64,000 nt of DNA from Rhodococcus sp. IEGM 1381. Lineage in GTDB: Bacteria > Actinomycetota > Actinomycetes > Mycobacteriales > Mycobacteriaceae. Shown in pieces: positions 58,838-64,000 of this stretch (positions are counted from its first letter, which is position 1; the number at the start of each line of letters is the position of its first letter). A program made the position numbers and the translations under genes. The DNA lies in NCBI RefSeq assembly GCF_030056795.1, contig NZ_JASHKQ010000004.1, positions 124,001-188,000 on the forward strand. Direction: 5' to 3'. Under the pieces are notes generated by a model. The model ran no database searches. It was not told the origin of the DNA and saw nothing but the letters and a program-made list of their open reading frames with translations.

Positions 58838-58905
58838 GCCTAGGCACGCGCGGTTTCGGCGCGCTCCGACACATCGAATCGAAGGTTGCGTTGTAGTGTC
58901 GAAGT

Positions 58906-60264
58906 GTGCAGCGACGAATTATGGGCATCGAGACAGAGTTCGGTGTCACATGTACTTTCCACGGACATCGACGCCTCAGTCCGGACGAAGTGGCTCGTTA
59001 CCTGTTCCGCCGGGTGGTCTCGTGGGGTCGTAGCTCGAATGTGTTCCTCCGCAACGGTGCCCGCCTGTACCTCGACGTGGGTTCGCACCCCGAGTACGCG
59101 ACGGCCGAGTGCGACAGCCTGCTGCAGTTGGTCACCCACGACCGGGCGGGCGAGCGTGTTCTCGAGGATCTGCTCATCGACGCCGAGCAGCGCCTGGCCG
59201 AGGAAGGCATCGGCGGCGACATCTATCTGTTCAAGAACAACACCGACTCGGCGGGCAACTCGTACGGCTGCCACGAGAACTTCCTCGTTCAACGTGCGGG
59301 CGAATTCTCTCGAATCTCGGACGTGCTGCTTCCGTTCCTGGTCACGCGTCAATTGATCTGTGGCGCAGGCAAGGTGCTCCAGACCCCGAAGGCTGCGACG
59401 TTCTGCTTGTCGCAGCGAGCCGAGCACATCTGGGAAGGCGTCTCCTCTGCCACCACTCGGTCGCGGCCGATCATCAACACTCGCGACGAGCCCCACGCCG
59501 ACGCCGAGAAATACCGCAGGCTGCACGTGATCGTGGGCGATTCGAATATGGCGGAGACCTCGACCATGCTCAAGGTCGGAACGGCGGCCCTCGTCCTCGA
59601 AATGATCGAGGCAGGAGTATCTTTCCGAGACTTCGCGTTGGACAATCCGATTCGTGCCATCCGCGAGGTCAGCCATGATCTCACCGGCCGGCGCCCGGTG
59701 AGGCTCGCGGGGGGACGGCAAGCCAGCGCCCTCGACATTCAGCGGGAGTACTACGCCCGGGCCGTGGAGCACCTGAAGACACGTGAGCCGAACACTCAGG
59801 TGGAGCAGGTGGTCGATCTCTGGGGTCGCACCCTCGATGCCATCGAGACACAGGACTTCGCGAAGGTGGACACCGAGATCGACTGGGTCATCAAACGCAA
59901 GCTGTTCCAGCGTTACCAGGATCGGTACTCGATGGAGCTCTCCGATCCCAAGATCGCTCAACTGGACCTGGCCTACCACGACATCAAACGCGGGCGTGGC
60001 GTGTTCGACCTGCTGCAGCGCAAGGGCTTGGCGAAGCGCGTCACCGAAGACGAGCAGATCGACGAAGCGGTCGACCTGCCTCCGCAGACCACCCGCGCCA
60101 AACTGCGAGGTGAGTTCATCACCGCCGCGCAGGAGGCAGGTCGCGACTTCACCGTCGATTGGGTGCACCTCAAGCTCAACGATCAGGCGCAGCGAACCGT
60201 GTTGTGCAAGGACCCGTTCCGTTCGGTCGACGAGCGCGTGGAAAGACTGATCGCGTCGATGTAG
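58906..60264 (+). CDS. pafA: Pup-protein ligase
   Basis: A 452-residue glutamine-synthetase-fold ligase that joins deamidated Pup to substrate lysines with [16 protein letters not shown] carries the metal-binding Glu residues (Glu9, Glu11). Asp57 in [14 protein letters not shown] is the catalytic base position. [20 protein letters not shown] and [23 protein letters not shown] match Dop strongly. It lacks the Dop loop, which identifies it as PafA. The start is GTG, 6 bases after TAGTGT (58894-58899), suggesting a leaderless message. Confidence 0.97.
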   Translation: MQRRIMGIETEFGVTCTFHGHRRLSPDEVARYLFRRVVSWGRSSNVFLRNGARLYLDVGSHPEYATAECDSLLQLVTHDRAGERVLEDLLIDAEQRLAEEGIGGDIYLFKNNTDSAGNSYGCHENFLVQRAGEFSRISDVLLPFLVTRQLICGAGKVLQTPKAATFCLSQRAEHIWEGVSSATTRSRPIINTRDEPHADAEKYRRLHVIVGDSNMAETSTMLKVGTAALVLEMIEAGVSFRDFALDNPIRAIREVSHDLTGRRPVRLAGGRQASALDIQREYYARAVEHLKTREPNTQVEQVVDLWGRTLDAIETQDFAKVDTEIDWVIKRKLFQRYQDRYSMELSDPKIAQLDLAYHDIKRGRGVFDLLQRKGLAKRVTEDEQIDEAVDLPPQTTRAKLRGEFITAAQEAGRDFTVDWVHLKLNDQAQRTVLCKDPFRSVDERVERLIASM

Positions 60265-60320
60265 GCCTGGTGGCTCAACGGCAGCTCGGGTCGCTACCGC
60301 TCCGGCACCTGCAGAGCAAC

Positions 60321-60326
60321 TAGGCT
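60321..60326 (+). promoter_or_regulatory. TAGGCT -10 of pafBC
   Basis: TAGGCT ends 8 bases before the GTG of pafB at 60335, giving pafBC its own leaderless promoter downstream of pafA. Confidence 0.4.
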
Positions 60327-60334
60327 CGACAGTC

Positions 60335-61327
60335 GTGGCCACCACCAAAGTCGAACGCCTGATGAATCTTGTCATCTGCTTGCTGTCGACGCGTCAGTTC
60401 CTCACCGCGGAGTGGATCCGTGACAGCGTGGCCGGATACGACGACTCGTCCAGCCACGAAGCCTTCAGTCGAATGTTCGAGCGGGACAAGAACGAACTCC
60501 GTGACCTCGGCGTTCCCTTGGAAACCGGAGCCGCCACCAGGTTCGGCGGCATCGAGGGCTACCGCATCAATCGCGACGCGTACGAGCTGCCCGACATCGA
60601 CCTCACCAGCGAAGAATCGGCCGCCGTCGCTGTCGCCGTCAAACTCTGGGAATCGCCCGAGCTCACGTCGGCGGCCCAGAGCGCGCTGCTCAAACTGCGC
60701 GCGGCGGGTATTCAGGTCGACCAGAACGAGTCCGCCGCGGCAGTGACTGCGGTTCCCGCACGGACCCGGGGTTCCGAACCTGCACTCGGTGCGTTGCTGG
60801 CCGCCATCGACGAAGGTAAGTCGGTGCGGTTCGAGCACCGGCCGTCGCTGACGGATCCGTTCACCACCAGAACTGTCCAGCCGTGGGGTGTCGTGACGTT
60901 CCGCGGCCGCTGGTACCTGGTGGGACACGACGTGGATCGAGACGACACCCGAACCTTTCGCCTCTCCCGAATCGGTGACGAGGTCAAGTCGTTCGGCTCA
61001 CCGCAGAGTGTCCGCAAACCCGACGGTATCGACTTGCAGGACATCGTCCGTCGCGTAGCAGGGACGTCCTCGGTGTCGGGCACAGCACGAGTCTGGTTGC
61101 ACGATGGCAGGGCATTGGAGCTGCGCCGAATGGGAACGACAGTGGGCGCGCAAAGTCTGGGTACCCGGAGCGGCACTGTCGTCGAGGTTCCCGTGCGGTC
61201 CTGGGATTGGATCTCGCGGTTGATCGCGGGCCACGGGGCTGATGCGGTGGTGCTCGAGCCCGCGGAATTGCGAGCCGATGTGATCTCGACTCTGCAGACG
61301 GCAGCCGACGTGGAGAACGAGCGATGA
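60335..61327 (+). CDS. pafB: WYL-domain transcriptional regulator PafB
   Basis: A 330-residue protein. The N-terminal winged helix is residues about 1-80 (LLSTRQFLTAEWIRDSVAGYDDSSSHEAFSRMFERDKNELRDLG). The WYL domain centres on VTFRGRWYLVGHDVDRDDTRTFRLSRIG near residue 190, with RPSLT before it. The C-terminal WCX extension ends near 330. With PafC it forms the heterodimer that activates mycobacterial DNA-damage genes independently of LexA. Despite its name it is not needed for pupylation. It is coupled to pafC by ATGA. Confidence 0.95.
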   Translation: MATTKVERLMNLVICLLSTRQFLTAEWIRDSVAGYDDSSSHEAFSRMFERDKNELRDLGVPLETGAATRFGGIEGYRINRDAYELPDIDLTSEESAAVAVAVKLWESPELTSAAQSALLKLRAAGIQVDQNESAAAVTAVPARTRGSEPALGALLAAIDEGKSVRFEHRPSLTDPFTTRTVQPWGVVTFRGRWYLVGHDVDRDDTRTFRLSRIGDEVKSFGSPQSVRKPDGIDLQDIVRRVAGTSSVSGTARVWLHDGRALELRRMGTTVGAQSLGTRSGTVVEVPVRSWDWISRLIAGHGADAVVLEPAELRADVISTLQTAADVENER

Positions 61328-62319
61328 GCGCGCGCCTGTCGGTCCGCTTGGCCAGGCTCCTCAACATGGTGCCGTTCTTCATGGCCAATCCTGGGTTGAG
61401 CGCCGAGGAGGCCGCGCGCGAGCTGGGTGTGTCGACGGCAACGCTGATGGCCGATCTCAACCAACTCTGGATGTGCGGCCTACCGGGCTACGGCCCGGGT
61501 GACCTCATCGATCTCTCGTTCTCCGAGGAGAGCATCGACGTGACGTTCTCCGCGGGGATCGACCGTCCACTGCGCCTGACGTCGACCGAGGCCACGGCCC
61601 TGTTGGTTGCGCTCCGATCGCTGACGTCGATGCCCGGCATGGTCGATCCGTCCGCCGCGCAACGGGCGATCGCGAAGATCGAAACCGCGGCGGGCTCGGC
61701 GGCGGCCAACGTGCCGCTCTCGTCCGATCACGACAGCGTCGGCACCGAGGAGGGTGCAGTCTCGAGCACCGTCCGGTCTGCTTTGCGAAACCGGCACGCA
61801 CTCGACCTGACGTATTACTCCGCGTCGCGAGACGTCGTCACCGAACGAACCGTCGACCCGATCCGGACAGTCGTGGTCGACGACAACAGTTATCTGCAGG
61901 CGTGGTGCAGAGGAGCCGAAGGCGTGCGGCTCTTCCGGTTCGACCGCATCGACTCGGCTGTCGAGCGGGACGAGCCCGCGGCACCGCCGGAGTCGGTTCA
62001 GGACGAGGACGCCTTCGAGATCTTCAACGACGATCCCTCGCTGTCGCAGGCGCGACTGAAGGTGTCGCCGACGTACACCTGGATTCTGGACTACTACCCG
62101 ATGACACAGGTCGCAGCCGATTCCGACGGATCGATCGAGGTGACGATGCGGTTTGCGACTCTGCAGTGGATGACCCGTCTGACACTCGGATTCGGCGGCG
62201 GCGTCACGGTACTTTCACCTGAATCCTTGGTGAACTCCGTCCGCGAACGCGCACGTTCTGCGCTGGACGTGTACTCCGAGCTGGACTCGACCAGCGCAGA
62301 CGGCACCGTCACGACATGA
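61324..62319 (+). CDS. pafC: WYL-domain transcriptional regulator PafC
   Basis: A 331-residue paralogue of PafB. The N-terminal winged helix is RLLNMVPFFMANPGLSAEEAARELGVSTATLMADLNQLWMCGLPGY. The WYL region YLQAWCRGAEGVRLFRFDRID lies near residue 195, and a WCX-type C-terminal domain follows. The ATG overlaps the pafB stop. It is the partner of PafB in the DNA-damage response. Confidence 0.95.
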   Translation: MSARLSVRLARLLNMVPFFMANPGLSAEEAARELGVSTATLMADLNQLWMCGLPGYGPGDLIDLSFSEESIDVTFSAGIDRPLRLTSTEATALLVALRSLTSMPGMVDPSAAQRAIAKIETAAGSAAANVPLSSDHDSVGTEEGAVSSTVRSALRNRHALDLTYYSASRDVVTERTVDPIRTVVVDDNSYLQAWCRGAEGVRLFRFDRIDSAVERDEPAAPPESVQDEDAFEIFNDDPSLSQARLKVSPTYTWILDYYPMTQVAADSDGSIEVTMRFATLQWMTRLTLGFGGGVTVLSPESLVNSVRERARSALDVYSELDSTSADGTVTT

Positions 62320-62371
62320 ACGCTCGGCAAACCGGTGCTCGCCGCTGCTGAACGAGTCACCCGCAGTCGGG

Positions 62372-62377
62372 TAGGCT
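62372..62377 (+). promoter_or_regulatory. TAGGCT -10 of tatA
   Basis: TAGGCT lies 27 bases before the tatA ATG. Unlike the other sites this gene has a strong ribosome binding site (AGGAGGT, 62394-62400), so a short leader is expected. Confidence 0.4.
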
Positions 62378-62404
62378 CGATTCATCTGATCTCAGGAGGT
62401 TCAC

Positions 62405-62671
62405 ATGGGATTCACCAGTCCCTGGCACTGGGCGATCGTTGCAGTGGTCGTCATCATTCTGTTCGGTTCCAAGAAGCTGCCCGACGCTGCTCGTGGACTC
62501 GGCCGCTCGTTGCGCATCTTCAAGAGCGAGGTGAAGGAGATGCAGAACGACGGCAAATCCGACACCGACACCACAACGGCACAGCAGCCGGCCGCGCCCG
62601 CTCAGCTGCCTCCGCCTGCACCCGTTGCCCCGACGAACGTCGACGCACAGCACGACGCGAAGTCTGCCTGA
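62405..62671 (+). CDS. tatA: Sec-independent translocase subunit TatA
   Basis: An 88-residue protein. One N-terminal membrane helix ([14 protein letters not shown]), then the hinge [24 protein letters not shown] forms the amphipathic helix of TatA/E. The C-terminal half is a disordered Pro/Ala/Gln tail. It forms the pore-like oligomer for export of folded proteins with twin-arginine signals. AGGAGGT precedes the ATG at 4 bases. A hairpin separates it from tatC. Confidence 0.96.
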   Translation: MGFTSPWHWAIVAVVVIILFGSKKLPDAARGLGRSLRIFKSEVKEMQNDGKSDTDTTTAQQPAAPAQLPPPAPVAPTNVDAQHDAKSA

Positions 62672-62689
62672 GCGCAGACCGCTCAGCAC

Positions 62690-62718
62690 ACCTTCGGTGC
62701 CGGATGGGCACCGAAGGT
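62690..62718 (+). terminator. hairpin between tatA and tatC
   Basis: A perfect 11-bp stem (ACCTTCGGTGC / GCACCGAAGGT) with a 7-base loop, 18 bases after the tatA stop and 63 bases before tatC. It has no T-tract. It may attenuate readthrough so that TatA is made in excess of TatC, or stabilise the tatA message. Confidence 0.6.
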
Positions 62719-62781
62719 TCACTGCTGTCGGCAGCGGCTCGGTGCCGTCGTCCGATCGAAGAAGGCTGACCGTAGAACATC

Positions 62782-63753
62782 ATGCGCATTCCGTTCGATC
62801 CGCGGCGTAGCAAGCGCCGAGTCAATCCCGACGGCACGATGTCGTTGGTCGATCATCTGTACGAGCTGCGGACCCGGCTCCTGTGGTCGATAGTCGCTGT
62901 CGCGTTCACCACGGCATTCGGGTTCTTCTGGTACTCGCACACGATTGTGGGCGTCGAAAGCCTCGGTGACCTGTTGCGAGGTCCGTACTGCACCCTCGAT
63001 CCCAACCTCCGCGCGAACCTGAGCAACGACGACCAATGTCGGCTGCTGGCGACCGGGCCGTTCGATCAGTTCCTGCTCCGGTTCAAGGTGGCGTTCACCG
63101 CCGGGGTGGTAATGGCCTGCCCCATCTGGCTGTATCAGATCTGGGCGTTCATCACTCCCGGTCTCTACGCCAACGAGCGGCGATACGCGGTCTCCTTCGT
63201 CACCGGTGCTGCAGCTCTGTTCGTCACCGGAGCCATCCTGGCGTACTACGTGGTGGCCAAGGGCCTGCACTTCTTGCTGTCGATAGGCGACAACGTGCAG
63301 ATCACCGCGCTCAGCGGCGATCAGTACTTTGGATTCCTGATCAACCTCCTCATCATTTTCGGCGTCAGTTTCGAGATTCCGTTGCTGGTGGTCGCCTTGA
63401 ACTTCGTCGGAGTACTCACCTACGAACGGCTCAAGGCATGGCGCAGAGGTCTCATCTTCGGTCTGTTCGTTTTCGCCGCCATCGCGACACCGGGACAGGA
63501 CCCGTTCTCGATGTTGGCGCTGGCGTTGGCGCTGACGGTCCTCTTCGAGTTGGCAGTGCAGATTGCGCGAATTCACGACAAGCGTAAGTTGCGCAAAAGA
63601 AGAGACGAATGGGGTGATGTGTCAGATGACGAAGCAACACGTATCGAAGGCGCAAGTACGATCGAGTCCCCACACGCCGTCGCTCCGACACCGCCGCCCA
63701 GCGGATTCGGTGCAGCAGCCCACACCCAGTCACAGTACGACGACACCATCTGA
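62782..63753 (+). CDS. tatC: Sec-independent translocase subunit TatC
   Basis: A 323-residue, six-segment membrane protein that recognises twin-arginine signal peptides. The N-terminal cytoplasmic motif [17 protein letters not shown] carries the conserved HL-ELR block. [18 protein letters not shown] follows, with the conserved Pro and Glu, and [19 protein letters not shown]. The C-terminus has a charged tail of about 60 residues, typical of actinobacteria. The ribosome binding site is weak; the ATG at 62782 agrees with the family start. Confidence 0.95.
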   Translation: MRIPFDPRRSKRRVNPDGTMSLVDHLYELRTRLLWSIVAVAFTTAFGFFWYSHTIVGVESLGDLLRGPYCTLDPNLRANLSNDDQCRLLATGPFDQFLLRFKVAFTAGVVMACPIWLYQIWAFITPGLYANERRYAVSFVTGAAALFVTGAILAYYVVAKGLHFLLSIGDNVQITALSGDQYFGFLINLLIIFGVSFEIPLLVVALNFVGVLTYERLKAWRRGLIFGLFVFAAIATPGQDPFSMLALALALTVLFELAVQIARIHDKRKLRKRRDEWGDVSDDEATRIEGASTIESPHAVAPTPPPSGFGAAAHTQSQYDDTI

Positions 63754-63762
63754 CCTCGGCCG

Positions 63763-64000
63763 ATGCGTTGGGACCAGCGCATGACGGAGACTGCGACGGG
63801 CGTTCAGCCGAGCCCGAAACCCACTGAGCTGCAACGCTTCTCTGCTGAACTCGGTTTCCCGCTCGACCGGTTCCAGGTAGATGCATGTACCGCGTTGGAG
63901 AACGGCCACGGCGTTCTGGTCTGTGCCCCTACCGGTGCGGGCAAGACTGTGATCGGTGAGTTCGCCGTCCACCTGGCACTCTCAGCCGGGCGAAAGTGCT
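63763..64000 (+). CDS. helY: DEAD/DEAH-box helicase, HelY-like (5' part only)
   Basis: The first about 79 residues are in the window and the gene continues past the right edge. The frame reads LQRFSAELGFPLDRFQVDACTALENG and then CAPTGAGKTVIGEFAVHLAL, the Q-motif and Walker A of Ski2/Mtr4-like superfamily 2 helicases. Directly following tatA-tatC is the position of helY in mycobacteria. The ATG at 63763 is 9 bases after tatC; the in-frame ATG at 63781 (MTETATG) is an equally likely start. Confidence 0.85.
   Translation, partial: MRWDQRMTETATGVQPSPKPTELQRFSAELGFPLDRFQVDACTALENGHGVLVCAPTGAGKTVIGEFAVHLALSAGRKC

Noticed and set aside
60265-60300. tRNA-like sequence GGTGGCTCAACGGCAG after pafA
   Set aside because: It resembles a D-arm, but no acceptor stem, anticodon arm or T-arm can be folded nearby.

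Overview
The window is GC-rich, tightly packed chromosomal DNA from a mycolic-acid actinobacterium, most likely Rhodococcus or a close Nocardiaceae relative. The evidence is a complete Pup-proteasome locus, a mycothiol gene (mshC), a mycobacterial-type order of many genes (pyrD, a lipoprotein, uppP, DUF3090, SCO1664 family, mshC, PAC2, metH, hisE-hisG, a RecB-family nuclease, trmI, mpa, dop, pup, prcBA, pafA, pafBC, tatAC, helY), frequent GTG starts and many apparently leaderless genes. I see no insertion sequence, prophage, CRISPR array or rRNA. There is one tRNA, tRNA-Leu(GAG). No gene-free stretch reaches 300 bases.

Layout. 1-1.9 kb: a SatD-family protein with a membrane partner and a TVP38/TMEM64 membrane protein. 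2-7.2 kb: mutA-mutB-meaB, methylmalonyl-CoA mutase and its GTPase chaperone, behind a promoter region rich in inverted repeats. 7.2-16.2 kb: nucleoside hydrolase, OsmC protein, MHS-type transporter, CoA transferase, saccharopine-dehydrogenase-like reductase, GCS2-type ligase and an unusual SDR protein. 16.3-21.6 kb: tRNA-Leu, M20 peptidase, PEBP protein, pyrD, DUF5703, a beta-propeller-like lipoprotein and a small unknown. 21.5-24.5 kb: a heme-type ABC importer (hmuTUV). 24.5-30.1 kb: an aldo/keto-reductase-like protein that lacks catalytic residues, uppP, then phosphatase, DUF3090, SCO1664 family and mshC.

30.1-38.5 kb holds the most notable accessory element: a complete four-gene operon jetA-jetB-jetC-jetD with the TIGR02677/02678/02680/02679 architecture, which is a type III-like Wadjet anti-plasmid system. 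It has an SMC-like ATPase and a TOPRIM-type nuclease subunit. It is set tightly between mshC and nirBD and has its own predicted leaderless promoter.

38.5-51.7 kb: assimilatory nitrite reductase (nirB, nirD and a small unknown), PAC2, B12-dependent metH, a HAD phosphatase, hisE-hisG, thioesterase, RecB-like nuclease, trmI and a lipoprotein. 51.9-64 kb: mpa, dop, pup, prcB, prcA, then on the opposite strand a PAP2/diacylglycerol-kinase fusion gene whose start codon lies in a perfect 18-bp palindrome, then pafA, pafB-pafC, tatA, tatC and the start of helY, which runs off the right end.

A -10 hexamer TAGGCT placed 6-8 bases before the start codon recurs at several genes, which points to leaderless transcripts. 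Strong hairpin terminators lie after mpa, between prcA and the PAP2 gene, between the PEBP gene and pyrD, after tRNA-Leu, and between tatA and tatC.
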